From positions 1 through 55,723 of the forward strand of contig JAJQBK010000008.1 of assembly GCA_021203305.1 (NCBI GenBank): a stretch of DNA of 55,723 nucleotides, written 5' to 3'. Of this stretch, positions 39,794 to 48,844 are shown piece after piece. How positions within the stretch are numbered: the first letter of the stretch is position 1; each line of letters begins with the position of its first letter. This DNA comes from Lachnospiraceae bacterium (GTDB lineage: Bacteria > Bacillota > Clostridia > Lachnospirales > Lachnospiraceae). The notes under the pieces were generated by a model, which worked only from the letters and a program-made list of their open reading frames with translations, had not been told where the DNA came from and made no database searches. Position numbers and translations under genes: made by a program.

Positions 39794-41494
39794 TCAATAA
39801 TAATTTTCATAATACGTCTCCTCATCCGGCATGGCCGAGCGGAAACCGTCCTCAATACTCTCCCCTCTCAACTCAAATTCCAGGCCCTGAAAGACTACCG
39901 GAAAGATATCGTAGCCCACTCTCTCCTCGTATAGCGGCCGGTAAAATGTGACGCCGCCCACTTCAAAGGCCTCGCATTCACTGCTGCCGTAGTCCTGCTG
40001 GGCAATATAATACGGATCCAGACGAATCTGCCAGGCGTAAACCGCTGTTGTATAAATGATATAGCATCCGAACGCCGCAACGGGAAGCAGAAGTATTTCA
40101 TTTAATATCTTCCTGTCATAAGACAGGCATACCACCGCCATACACCCGGCCATGAGCACTGGCGTCAGCAGAATATAAGCATACCCATACCGCACTACAG
40201 GCGCGGAAAGCTGCCACAGCAGATAAGAGGCACTGACGGCCCACATCACGAGCAGAGAGTCCAGATGCCTCCATGCCCTTTTGATCAGACATACCGCCGA
40301 CCCTAAAATAAGCAGGCCCACGGAAGCAATATCCGCCAGGATCATCAGTCTGGCTGCCCCCTGCTGCGCGTTCAGCCACTGTGGAAACCACTCCGATAAC
40401 GGCGTGTCCACATATTCCACAAAATACAGATTACGGCCATAGACCTTGATCTCCGCGGCGTCCCTCTCGGCGAGATAGGCTGGTATTTTCCAGTCCACAT
40501 CAAACAAATCCAGCGCAGGATAGGGATAAAGCAGATAGCCGGAAATCAATACCGTCCTCGTCATCCAGGGAGCCAGAATGAGGACGCCCATCCCGATATA
40601 CAGAAAAATCTCCATCACCCGTTTTTGCCTGATCAGAAGATACGCGGGCCTGATGACGAGCAAAAGCAAAAGCCCCACCGTCACCTTCACCGACACCGCG
40701 TATACGCCCGCCACACACAGAAGCGCGTAAGGCGCGATCTCATCCTTTTCATCTGATTCCAACTGCTCCAGCCAGGCAGTCACTATCAGAAAAACCAGGC
40801 GCATAGCCGGATAATCCGATGCCGGAGAAACCACCTCATCACAGATGCGGGTCATGTAATAGGCCGCCGCGATACGGGCGAAATCAGACCACAGAAGTTT
40901 CCGCCGTCTGACGCACTTTCCGATCCGCAGCACGGAAATGCTCAGCAAAAAAGCAAAATAACCGCTCAGCGTATGCATGGACTGGCCAAAAACAAATTTC
41001 ATACTGTAAAGAGCGGCCGCGCAAAAAACGGAACTGTTGTAAGCGTAGCGCAGATGCAGATTACCCAGCCCCTTCACCACGCCATATTCCTCAATCCAGC
41101 GGATGCTCTGGGCATGATACAGGTCGGAGTCATAGATCATGGTCCCCCTGGAGGTAAAATATGCCCACAGCAAAAACAGGGCAAATACCGCAAGCCTGTA
41201 CGCAATCCCGTGACTTTTGAATTTATTTTGCAGAAATTCCATCATTTCCTGATGAAACGCGAAAATGAGAGCCACGCAAATGAGGATCAATCCCACATTG
41301 GCTCCAAATCCGACTCCGGCAAACAGGCTGAATACCTGAGCGTATACGGTCGCCAGAATCATCCCGCCCAGCAGAATATTTTCCAGGCGCCGTATTTCAT
41401 ACCTCAGTATTTTTTTGCCAAAGGCCGAAAAGCCAAAGCCCAGGCAAAAGGTTGTAAAGAGAATATATATCCAGTTGAAAAGGACTTTTATCAT
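39794..41494 (-). CDS. Large polytopic membrane protein, GT-C/LIC_10190-like
   Basis: A 566-residue protein with about 12-13 membrane segments. A first extracytoplasmic loop contains DSDLYHAQSIRWIEEYG, which resembles the acidic loop of GT-C glycosyltransferases that use lipid-linked sugars, and a soluble C-terminal tail (~500-566) follows. The family is not firmly recognised; a role in envelope glycan synthesis is possible. It begins 3 bp after the buk stop with no good ribosome site, so it seems coupled to buk, although it has no evident link with butyrate synthesis. Confidence 0.65.
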   Translation of the reverse strand: MIKVLFNWIYILFTTFCLGFGFSAFGKKILRYEIRRLENILLGGMILATVYAQVFSLFAGVGFGANVGLILICVALIFAFHQEMMEFLQNKFKSHGIAYRLAVFALFLLWAYFTSRGTMIYDSDLYHAQSIRWIEEYGVVKGLGNLHLRYAYNSSVFCAAALYSMKFVFGQSMHTLSGYFAFLLSISVLRIGKCVRRRKLLWSDFARIAAAYYMTRICDEVVSPASDYPAMRLVFLIVTAWLEQLESDEKDEIAPYALLCVAGVYAVSVKVTVGLLLLLVIRPAYLLIRQKRVMEIFLYIGMGVLILAPWMTRTVLISGYLLYPYPALDLFDVDWKIPAYLAERDAAEIKVYGRNLYFVEYVDTPLSEWFPQWLNAQQGAARLMILADIASVGLLILGSAVCLIKRAWRHLDSLLVMWAVSASYLLWQLSAPVVRYGYAYILLTPVLMAGCMAVVCLSYDRKILNEILLLPVAAFGCYIIYTTAVYAWQIRLDPYYIAQQDYGSSECEAFEVGGVTFYRPLYEERVGYDIFPVVFQGLEFELRGESIEDGFRSAMPDEETYYENYY

Positions 41495-41497
41495 ATC

Positions 41498-42565
41498 TTA
41501 GTACACTTTTGCTTCTTCTTCCCCGTTTAATACCCGAAGAGCTCCCTGGGCCAGTGCCAGCAGCTCATCCTCACCGGGATAAACGGTGAAGGGCGCAATC
41601 CAGCCGCACCTTTCCTTCAGGCCCGCCACCACATCCTCGCCGTAAGCGATACCGCCGGTGACAATGATCTGGTCTACCTTGCCGTTCAGGACACAGGCCA
41701 TGGAACCGATATCCTTGGATACCTGCAGAAGGAAAGCTTCCTTGGCTTCCTTCGCCTTCTCATCGCCCTCGTTGGCGCGCTTCGTCACCTCGCGCATGTC
41801 GTTGGTGCCCAAGTAGGCGTTGAAGCCGCCGTTGCCGGTCAGCATCTTTCTGACCTCTTTCTCCGTATATTTGCCGGAGAAGCACAGGCCGATCAGCTTG
41901 CCCACCGGTACCGCGCCCGCCCTCTCCGGGGAGAAAGCGCCGTCGCCGTCGAGCGCGTTGAACACATCTACCACTCTGCCGTACTCATGAGCCGCCACGG
42001 ACACGCCGCCGCCCATATGGACGCCGATCAGGCGCAGCTCCTCATAAGATTTGCCGACCTCTTTGGCATAGCGCTTGGCTACCGCTTTCTGATTCAACGC
42101 GTGGAAGACGCTGGTGCGGGGCAGATCCGGATGACCGGAATATCTGGCGATGGGCATCAGCTCATCCACCACCACCGGATCCACAATGTAGGAGGGTACA
42201 CCGATCTCGTCCGCGATTTCACGGGCCAGAATGCCGCCCAGGTTGGAAGCGTGCTGACCCTGAACTCCCACCTTCAGATCCTCCAGCAGATCCTCCGTCA
42301 CGGCGTAGGTGCCGCCGGGAATGGGCTTCAGCATACCGCCCCGTCCTACAACCACATCCAGACTTTTGATATCGAAATTTTTGCTCTCCAGCAGATCCGT
42401 AATAATCTTTTTGCGGAAATCCTTCTGGTCCACGATCATGGGAAACTGTGCGATTTCCTCTGTGGTGTGGCGCAGCGTTTCCTCAAATAAGAGGGTCTCG
42501 TCCTCAAAAACACCAATCTTGGTGGAGGTGGAGCCCGGGTTGATAATTAAACTCTTGACTGACAT
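41498..42565 (-). CDS. buk: Butyrate kinase
   Basis: A 355-residue ASKHA-fold acyl kinase that makes ATP and butyrate from butyryl phosphate. [16 protein letters not shown] at the N-terminus, [29 protein letters not shown] and [20 protein letters not shown] match Buk rather than acetate kinase. The ATG at 42565 follows AAGGGGAAAAAG; an upstream extension to 42637 is not homologous. It follows ptb by 103 bp and is the final step of the pathway encoded here. Confidence 0.95.
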   Translation of the reverse strand: MSVKSLIINPGSTSTKIGVFEDETLLFEETLRHTTEEIAQFPMIVDQKDFRKKIITDLLESKNFDIKSLDVVVGRGGMLKPIPGGTYAVTEDLLEDLKVGVQGQHASNLGGILAREIADEIGVPSYIVDPVVVDELMPIARYSGHPDLPRTSVFHALNQKAVAKRYAKEVGKSYEELRLIGVHMGGGVSVAAHEYGRVVDVFNALDGDGAFSPERAGAVPVGKLIGLCFSGKYTEKEVRKMLTGNGGFNAYLGTNDMREVTKRANEGDEKAKEAKEAFLLQVSKDIGSMACVLNGKVDQIIVTGGIAYGEDVVAGLKERCGWIAPFTVYPGEDELLALAQGALRVLNGEEEAKVY

Positions 42566-42668
42566 TTTCTTTTTCCCCTTTTCCGAACGCTTCTCACGGG
42601 CAGTTCCGCTTCTTTTTAAGCGGACATGCGCGCTCACATCCGGACACTTTTCTCATTCTATGGCAGGA

Positions 42669-43583
42669 TTACTTTCCCTGCTGCAGCTCCTCCGCGGCAA
42701 CAGCCGCCAGCGCGATGGAATTCAATTTAGTCTCAAAGGTATCGGAACGGCTGGTCAGAATTACCGGCACCTTGGTACCGGTCAGGATGCAGCCGTTTTT
42801 GGATTTTGTGGTGTGTACCAGAGCTTTGTACACCAGATTACCGGCATGGATATCCGGAAAGAGAATCACATCCGCGTCGCCCTGAATTTTGCGGTCGGTG
42901 GCGCCTTTATGTTTCGCCGCCTCCGGGTCGATCGCCAGGTCCAGGGACAGCGGCCCATCGATGATACAGCCCGTGATCTCACCGGCCTCGTTCATTCTGG
43001 TCAGCTCCGCCGCCTCCACAGTCACCTGCATTTTCGGGTTGACAACTTCTACCGCCGCCACCGGGGCAACCTTGGGTACTTCCACGCCGCAGGCTCTGCA
43101 GACCGGAATTGTATTGTTGATGATATGTACCTTATCCTCCAGTGTCGGATAGGTCATGAAGGCTACATCAGTCAGGAAAAGCAGGCGGTCAAAGCCCGGC
43201 ACCTCAAAGACGCTGACATGGGACAGGGCGCCGCCGGTACGCAGGCCCACCTCCTTATTTAAAACGCTCTTTAAGAAGTTTTTGGTATCCACCAGGCCCT
43301 TCATGTACATGTCCACATCGCCGTCATGCGCCAGCTTCACCGCTTTTAAGGAAGCCTCGACCATATCCGGCTCGTCGATCACTTCAATGTCGGCCAGATC
43401 CAGACCGATCTGACCCGCGATCTCCTCAATTTTTGCCTGGTCGCCCACCAGCACGACGTCCGCGATATCCTGTTCTTTACAGGCCTTGACGCACTCTAAA
43501 ACCGCGCTGTCCTGGGCAGCGGCAATGGCGGCCTTCTTTTTGCTTAAGGTTTTCACCTTCGCTAATACATAGTCGAAATTCAT
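42669..43583 (-). CDS. ptb: Phosphate butyryltransferase
   Basis: A 304-residue enzyme of the phosphate acetyl/butyryl transferase family, converting butyryl-CoA to butyryl phosphate. Signatures: VLVGDQAKIEEIA, VDTKNFLKSVLNKEVGLRTGG, LSHVSVFEVPGFDRLLFLTDVAF and the C-terminal VPVILTSRSDTFETKLNSIALA. The ATG at 43583 lies 9 nt after GAGG; the one at 43589 is only 3 nt away. ptb-buk is the ATP-yielding alternative to butyryl-CoA:acetate CoA-transferase. It is rarely found in the same cluster as the thl-to-etf genes. Confidence 0.95.
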   Translation of the reverse strand: MNFDYVLAKVKTLSKKKAAIAAAQDSAVLECVKACKEQDIADVVLVGDQAKIEEIAGQIGLDLADIEVIDEPDMVEASLKAVKLAHDGDVDMYMKGLVDTKNFLKSVLNKEVGLRTGGALSHVSVFEVPGFDRLLFLTDVAFMTYPTLEDKVHIINNTIPVCRACGVEVPKVAPVAAVEVVNPKMQVTVEAAELTRMNEAGEITGCIIDGPLSLDLAIDPEAAKHKGATDRKIQGDADVILFPDIHAGNLVYKALVHTTKSKNGCILTGTKVPVILTSRSDTFETKLNSIALAAVAAEELQQGK

Positions 43584-43692
43584 AGTCATTTACCTCATAT
43601 TTATTCATTCACATCCGCTTTCTCTTCAGGACGCCCTTCGTATGAACGGCACGCGTAAAATCATCGGTTTCAAAGCGGACACGCAGAACATG

Positions 43693-43748
43693 CAGAAAAA
43701 TCTGCCCTTACACGCGGTACACGCCCTGCGGGTGCGGCAGATTTTCTG
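43693..43748 (-). repeat. Intergenic structured repeat, copy 3 (inverted and diverged)
   Basis: The outer stem CAGAAAAATCTGCC (43693-43706) / GGCAGATTTTCTG (43736-43748) has one bulge. On the minus strand the loop reads CACCCGCAGGGCGTG, then TACC, then GCGTGTA, a diverged copy of the core at 34381 and 44883. It lies between etfA and ptb, so on the transcribed strand of the operon it is in sense orientation, unlike the other two. Confidence 0.6.
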
Positions 43749-43768
43749 TATGTCATTATTACAAATAT

Positions 43769-44812
43769 TTATTTGTTCGCCTTCGCGGCCTTGATGGCCT
43801 CGGTCAGCTGGGGCACGATCTTATTCAGGTCGCCGACCACGCCGTAGTCCGCCACATCGAAGATCGGGGCGTCCTCATCCTTGTTGATGGCGATGATGAT
43901 GTCAGATTCCTCCATGCCGGCCACATGCTGAATGGCGCCGGAGATGCCGATGGCAAAGTAAACATTCGGGCGGACGGTCTTGCCGGTCTGGCCGACCTGC
44001 AGATCCTTCGGCTTCCAGCCCGCGTCCACTACCGCGCGGGAGCAGCTGACAGTGCCGCCGATTGCCTCAGCCAGATCATCCAGAATTTTGAAGTTCTCCG
44101 GGCTGCCAACGCCGCGGCCGCCGCTGACCAGGATCTTGGCGTCCATGATATCCACCGTGTTGGAAACGGCCTTAACTACCTCTTTGATCGTGACAAACTT
44201 ATTGTTCACCGTAATACCCGGGTTAAACTCGATCACCTCAGCCTTCGCGCCTTTGACAGGTGCGATTTTCTGCATCACGCCGGGGCGGACGGTCGCCATC
44301 TGCGGACGATTGTTCGGGCAGGCGATGGTAGCGATGGTATTGCCGCCGAATGCCGGACGGGTCATCAGAAGCTGCTTGTGCAGCTGCTCCTTGCCGGGGA
44401 TGGGTGTCAGTGGGAAATCGCCGATATCCAGCTTCGTGCAGTCCGCGGTCAGACCGGTCGCGACTCTCGCGGAAACAGTGGGGCCTAAATCTCTGCCGAT
44501 GGCGGTCGCGCCTACCAGCATGATCTCCGGCTTAAACTCATTGATGACACCTGCCAGCGCCTGCGCGTAAGGCTCGGTTCTGTAGGTTTCCAGTTCCGGA
44601 TCATCCACCACGATGACACGGTCCGCGCCATACTCGGCCAGCTGATCGGCCAGATCCTTTACCTGATAACCGATCAGAACTGCGGTCACATCGGTATCCA
44701 GATCGGCCGCCAGCTCTTTGCCCTTGCCAAGCAGCTCAAAGGCGATGCTGCCGATTACGTTATCTACCTGCTGGGCAAATACATATACGCCCTTGTATTC
44801 TTCTAAATTCAT
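43769..44812 (-). CDS. etfA: Electron transfer flavoprotein, alpha subunit
   Basis: A 347-residue subunit of the EtfAB flavoprotein that, with Bcd, reduces crotonyl-CoA with NADH and, in clostridia, reduces ferredoxin by electron bifurcation. The C-terminal FAD-binding region shows VSGGRGVGSPENF, SRAVVDAGW, QVGQTGKTVRPNVYFAIGISGAIQH and IAINKDEDAPIF. The ATG at 44812 follows AGAGGTG. It lies downstream of etfB, as usual, and is flanked on both sides by members of the stem-loop repeat family. Confidence 0.95.
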   Translation of the reverse strand: MNLEEYKGVYVFAQQVDNVIGSIAFELLGKGKELAADLDTDVTAVLIGYQVKDLADQLAEYGADRVIVVDDPELETYRTEPYAQALAGVINEFKPEIMLVGATAIGRDLGPTVSARVATGLTADCTKLDIGDFPLTPIPGKEQLHKQLLMTRPAFGGNTIATIACPNNRPQMATVRPGVMQKIAPVKGAKAEVIEFNPGITVNNKFVTIKEVVKAVSNTVDIMDAKILVSGGRGVGSPENFKILDDLAEAIGGTVSCSRAVVDAGWKPKDLQVGQTGKTVRPNVYFAIGISGAIQHVAGMEESDIIIAINKDEDAPIFDVADYGVVGDLNKIVPQLTEAIKAAKANK

Positions 44813-44859
44813 ATTATTCACCTCTGATATTCAACGATATTTTGATGATGTTGCGTTCC

Positions 44860-44929
44860 CCAAAGTCAGAAATGCTCATGCACACCCGTAGGGCGTACCT
44901 TGCGTAAGCACTCGCTTTCTGGCTTTTGG
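44860..44929 (+). repeat. Intergenic structured repeat, copy 2
   Basis: The outer stem CCAAAG.CAGAAA.GC (from 44860) / GC.TTTCTG.CTTTTGG (to 44929) has small internal loops. The core reads CACCCGTAGGG, two bases, TACCTTGCGTA (44883-44906) and differs from copy 1 at three of 24 positions. The inner pairing CGTAGGG / CCTTGCG is kept through G-T wobbles. It is in the etfB-etfA gap, antisense to the operon. Confidence 0.7.
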
Positions 44930-44941
44930 TCCCTTGTATCA

Positions 44942-45727
44942 TCAGATCACATGCTTCTCATCCAGCTTGCCGACAATGTAGCTGACCGCGTCCTCGGGAG
45001 ACTCCGGCACCACCTTTTCGCCCGCACCCTTGCGGACTTTGTCGGAAGCCTTCGCGATCTTGGTCGGGGAACCGGCCAGGCCCAGATTGGAGTCGTCCAC
45101 ATCCACCAGATCTTTTCTGCCCCAGGTGATAATCTCAGCCTGGCATGCGTCGAAGATGCCGCCCGGCGTCATGTAGCGGGGCTTGTTTAACTCGCTCAAC
45201 GCTGTGATCAGGCAGGGCATCTGCGCTTCCAGCACATGATATCTGTCGTCATACTGACGCTGCACCACAACCTTGTCGCCCTCAATCTTAATATCCTGTG
45301 CGTAAGAAATAACAGGAATACCAAGATGCTCCGCGATCTGCGGGCCAACCTGCGCGGTATCGCCGTCGATGGCCTGACGACCTGTGATAATCAGATCATA
45401 CTCCAGATTGCGGATAGCGCCCGCGATGGTGGTGGAGGTTGCCCAGGTATCCGCGCCGCCCAGCACTCTGTCAGTCACCAGAATGGCTTTGTCCGCGCCC
45501 ATGGCAAGGGCTTCTCTCAATGCGTCCGCCGCCTTGGGCAGACCCATGGTCAGAACAGTTACCTCCGCTCCATACTCATCCTTTAATCTCAGTGCTGCTT
45601 CCAGGCCGGCCTTATCGTCCGGGTTCATAATCGCCAGCATGGCCGCTCTGTCCAATGTTCCGTCCGGGTTGAATTTCACGCCGCCCTTGGTGTCCGGAAC
45701 CTGTTTGATGCAAACAATTATTTTCAT
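44942..45727 (-). CDS. etfB: Electron transfer flavoprotein, beta subunit
   Basis: A 261-residue partner of EtfA. MKIIVCIKQVPDT opens the protein; NPDDKAGLEAALRLKDE and TGRQAIDGDTAQVGPQIAEHLG form the AMP/FAD-binding core. In bifurcating EtfB this site holds a second FAD instead of AMP, which cannot be decided here. The ATG at 45727 is 8 nt after AGAGGAA; the longer GTG frame is rejected. It lies between bcd and etfA as in other butyrate producers. Confidence 0.95.
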   Translation of the reverse strand: MKIIVCIKQVPDTKGGVKFNPDGTLDRAAMLAIMNPDDKAGLEAALRLKDEYGAEVTVLTMGLPKAADALREALAMGADKAILVTDRVLGGADTWATSTTIAGAIRNLEYDLIITGRQAIDGDTAQVGPQIAEHLGIPVISYAQDIKIEGDKVVVQRQYDDRYHVLEAQMPCLITALSELNKPRYMTPGGIFDACQAEIITWGRKDLVDVDDSNLGLAGSPTKIAKASDKVRKGAGEKVVPESPEDAVSYIVGKLDEKHVI

Positions 45728-45791
45728 GTTATTTATTCCTCTCACTTTACTTTCAATTCACTATATGTCACCATGTATAACAGCCGGCATT

Positions 45792-46958
45792 TTACTTCAG
45801 CAGCGCGCCGCTGATGACCATTCTCTGCACTTCGCTGGTACCCTCATAGATCTCGGTGATCTTGGCGTCGCGCATCATGCGCTCCACATCGTACTCTCTG
45901 ATATAGCCGTAGCCGCCGTGCAGCTGCACTGCCTTGGTGGTCACTTCCATAGCTGTTTCAGCGGCATACAGCTTCGCCATGGCCGCTTCCACGGAGTAGG
46001 AAACCTTCGGGTTCTTCTTGAATTCATCCTTCTTTAAGGCAGCCTTATAAACCAGGTTCTTCGCGGCCTCTGTCTTGGTCGCCATGTCAGCCAGCTGGAA
46101 CTGGGTGTTCTGGAAGGAGCCGATGGCCTTGCCGAACTGCTTTCTCTCTTTTACATAAGCGACTGTGGTCTCCAGCGCGCCCTCCGCCAGACCCAGCGCC
46201 TGCGCGGCGATACCGATACGTCCGCCGTCCAGGGTATGCATTGCAATGTTGAAGCCCTTGCCCTTCTGGCCCAGCAGATTTTCCTTCGGAATGCGGCAGT
46301 CAGTGAAAATCAGCTCATAAGTGGAGGAGCCGCGGATGCCCATCTTATTTTCCTTGGTACCGAAGGTAAAGCCCGGGGTGCCCTTTTCCACGATGAAAGC
46401 GGAAATCTCTTTCTGCACGCGGCCTCGCTTCTCCACCTTGCCGGTCACCGCGATGATAATGTAGACGTCGGCTTCCTTCCCGTTGGTGATGAAGCACTTG
46501 GAGCCGTTTAAGACCCACTCGTCGCCGTCTAAGACCGCCTTGGTCTGCTGTCCCTGGGCGTCCGTGCCGGCGCCGGGCTCGGTTAAACCGAACGCACCAA
46601 GCTTCTCACCCTTCGCGAGAGGCACTACATATTTCTGCTTCTGCTCCTCCGTCCCGTAGGTCAGGATCGGGTCAATGCACAGAGAGGTGTGTGCGGATAC
46701 GATTACGCCGGTGGTGCCGCAGACCTTGGAAAGCTCCTCCACGCACATCGCGTAGGTTAAGGTGTCGCAGCCCTGTCCGCCGTACTCCTTCGGAACAGGA
46801 ATACCGAGAAATCCATATTTCGCCATCTTGTCCACAGTCTCACGGGGAAATCTCTCGGTCTCGTCCACTTCCTGCGCAAGGGGCTTTACTTCTTTTTCGG
46901 CGAAATCTTTGAATAACTGTCTCGCCATTTCATACTCTTTGCCTAAAGTAAAATCCAT
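45792..46958 (-). CDS. bcd: Butyryl-CoA dehydrogenase
   Basis: A 388-residue FAD-dependent acyl-CoA dehydrogenase catalysing crotonyl-CoA to butyryl-CoA with EtfAB. FAD/substrate signatures [18 protein letters not shown] and FITNG, and the catalytic base Glu372 in [11 protein letters not shown], mark the short-chain type. The usual length. It follows hbd in the order thl-crt-hbd-bcd-etfB-etfA known from several Lachnospiraceae. Confidence 0.95.
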   Translation of the reverse strand: MDFTLGKEYEMARQLFKDFAEKEVKPLAQEVDETERFPRETVDKMAKYGFLGIPVPKEYGGQGCDTLTYAMCVEELSKVCGTTGVIVSAHTSLCIDPILTYGTEEQKQKYVVPLAKGEKLGAFGLTEPGAGTDAQGQQTKAVLDGDEWVLNGSKCFITNGKEADVYIIIAVTGKVEKRGRVQKEISAFIVEKGTPGFTFGTKENKMGIRGSSTYELIFTDCRIPKENLLGQKGKGFNIAMHTLDGGRIGIAAQALGLAEGALETTVAYVKERKQFGKAIGSFQNTQFQLADMATKTEAAKNLVYKAALKKDEFKKNPKVSYSVEAAMAKLYAAETAMEVTTKAVQLHGGYGYIREYDVERMMRDAKITEIYEGTSEVQRMVISGALLK

Positions 46959-47040
46959 GTCTTTTTTATCTCCTTCAAATCATATTAGCACATACAGGCA
47001 GCCCGTAAAAACAGTCTGCCTGATGTCATCTTTCCTGAAA

Positions 47041-47877
47041 TTAATTATATTTATAGAAGCCCTCGCCGGTCTTCACACCCAGCTTGCCGGCGCGCACCAT
47101 CTTGCGAAGCAGCGGTGACGGACGATATTTGCTGTCACCGGTCTCCGCGTAAATAACCTCCATGATGGCCAGCACAATGTCCAGTCCCACATAGTCGCCC
47201 AGCTGCAGCGGTCCCATGGGATGGTTGGCGCCCAGCCTCATGGCGGTATCGATGTCCTCCACGGAAGCCACACCGGCCTCGTACACGCAGATGCCCTCAT
47301 TGATCATCGGAATCAGAATACGGTTTACCACAAAGCCAGCCGCCTCGTTGACCTCCACCGGTGTCTTGCCGATCTCCTCGGCAATAGCCTTCACCCTGTC
47401 AAAGACCTCATCTGTGGTGTTGGCGCCGCGGATGATCTCGATCAGCTTCATTACCGGAGCCGGATTAAAGAAATGCATACCGATGACCGGCCTGTCCAGT
47501 CCCGCGCCGATCTCAGTGATGGAAAGGGAAGAGGTATTGGTGGCAAAAATGCAGGTGGCGGGAACGATGTCCTGCAGCTCCTTGAAGGTCTGCTTTTTCA
47601 CGTCCATTACCTCCAGAGCCGCCTCCACAATCAGATCCGCCTCTGTGCAGATGTCCTTCACACCGGTGGTAATGTTGTTAAGAACGGCATCCGCCGCTTC
47701 CTGGGTCATCTTGCCCTTCGCGATTCTCTTTGCGAAGCTCTTTTCAATCTTCTTTTCGCCGTTTGCGGCAAACTCCTCGTTGATGTCGCACAGATACACC
47801 TGATAGCCGGGAGTCTGAGCAAACACCTGCGCAATGCCGGACCCCATGGTACCGGCGCCGATTACGCCTACTTTCAT
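47041..47877 (-). CDS. hbd: 3-hydroxybutyryl-CoA dehydrogenase
   Basis: A 278-residue NAD(P)-dependent enzyme that reduces acetoacetyl-CoA to 3-hydroxybutyryl-CoA. The Rossmann motif GAGTMGSGIAQVFA (7-20) and the catalytic GMHFFNPAPVMKLIEII (His in MHFF) are intact, as is AGFVVNRILIPMINEG. Full length. It lies between crt and bcd, the order seen in Roseburia- and Coprococcus-like genomes; in classical Clostridium it comes last, after etfA. Confidence 0.95.
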   Translation of the reverse strand: MKVGVIGAGTMGSGIAQVFAQTPGYQVYLCDINEEFAANGEKKIEKSFAKRIAKGKMTQEAADAVLNNITTGVKDICTEADLIVEAALEVMDVKKQTFKELQDIVPATCIFATNTSSLSITEIGAGLDRPVIGMHFFNPAPVMKLIEIIRGANTTDEVFDRVKAIAEEIGKTPVEVNEAAGFVVNRILIPMINEGICVYEAGVASVEDIDTAMRLGANHPMGPLQLGDYVGLDIVLAIMEVIYAETGDSKYRPSPLLRKMVRAGKLGVKTGEGFYKYN

Positions 47878-47982
47878 AATAATATTGCCTCCTGTATTTT
47901 AATGCTCCGGCGGCCATTGGGCCGTTTTCCTCCTCATAACCGCCATAAATTACATTGCATATCCTGTATCCGCTCAAAACCA

Positions 47983-48807
47983 TTATCGGTTCTGAAACGG
48001 TTCCTTCACCTTTTCCTTATTTTTATCCAGGAAAAAGGCCATGCCGTACTTCTGATCCTCTGTCTCAAAGCAGTCTCCGAAGAGCCTCTCCTCAATCACA
48101 ATGGCTTCGTCCATGGGAACCTCCAGGCCCTCATTGACGGCCTTCTTGCAGTTGCGCACCGCGATGGGGGCGTTCTTTGCAATGGTGGAGGCCAGCTTCC
48201 GCGCTGTCTCCATCAGTACCTCCTGCGCGGTTTTCACCACATTGCCCTCCGCGTCCGTCTCCGCCGCGCAGACCTGATTCACCAGACCGATCCGGTAAGC
48301 CTCCGCCGCCTTGATATTGCGGGCGGTGTAGATCATCTGCTTTGCCATGCCGACGCCCACGATACGAGCCAGCCTCTGGGTTCCACCGAAACCGGGGGTG
48401 ATCCCCAGGCCGACCTCCGGCTGCCCGAACACCGCGTTCTCGGAGCAGATACGGATGTCGCAGCTCATGGCCAGCTCACAGCCGCCGCCTAATGCGAAGC
48501 CGTTGACCGCCGCAATGACGGGAATGGGGAGTGTCTCAATCTTACGGAAGACATCGTTGCCCTTTTTGCCAAAGGCCTCGCCCTCCTCTTTGGTCAGGCT
48601 GCTCATCTCTCCGATGTCCGCGCCGGCCACGAAGCTCTTCGCCCCCGCGCCGGTGATAATCAGGCACCGGACGGCATCCAGGTCAATCGCGTCAATGGCC
48701 TGGTCCAGCTCCTCCAATACGGTGGAGTTTAAGGCGTTTAACGCACGCTCTCTGTTGATGGTCAGGACAGCCACGCTGCCCTGCGCCTCATATAAAATAA
48801 AGTCCAT
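47983..48807 (-). CDS. crt: Crotonase (3-hydroxybutyryl-CoA dehydratase)
   Basis: A 274-residue enoyl-CoA hydratase dehydrating 3-hydroxybutyryl-CoA to crotonyl-CoA. The oxyanion-hole segment AGADIGEM (~63-70) and the catalytic glutamates in GGGCELAMSCDIRI and FGQPEVGLGITPGFGGTQRL are present. The N-terminus MDFILYEAQGSVAVLTINRE starts at a normal position. It follows thl by 37 bp. Confidence 0.95.
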   Translation of the reverse strand: MDFILYEAQGSVAVLTINRERALNALNSTVLEELDQAIDAIDLDAVRCLIITGAGAKSFVAGADIGEMSSLTKEEGEAFGKKGNDVFRKIETLPIPVIAAVNGFALGGGCELAMSCDIRICSENAVFGQPEVGLGITPGFGGTQRLARIVGVGMAKQMIYTARNIKAAEAYRIGLVNQVCAAETDAEGNVVKTAQEVLMETARKLASTIAKNAPIAVRNCKKAVNEGLEVPMDEAIVIEERLFGDCFETEDQKYGMAFFLDKNKEKVKEPFQNR

Positions 48808-48844
48808 ATAAAAATAATCCTCCGGATTTTTACGCGATACCAGA

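Noticed and set aside
47221-48492. A 423-codon plus-strand frame opposite hbd and crt
   Set aside because: It spans two well-defined minus-strand genes and their gap; product composition (His/Leu-rich) is typical of a shadow frame.
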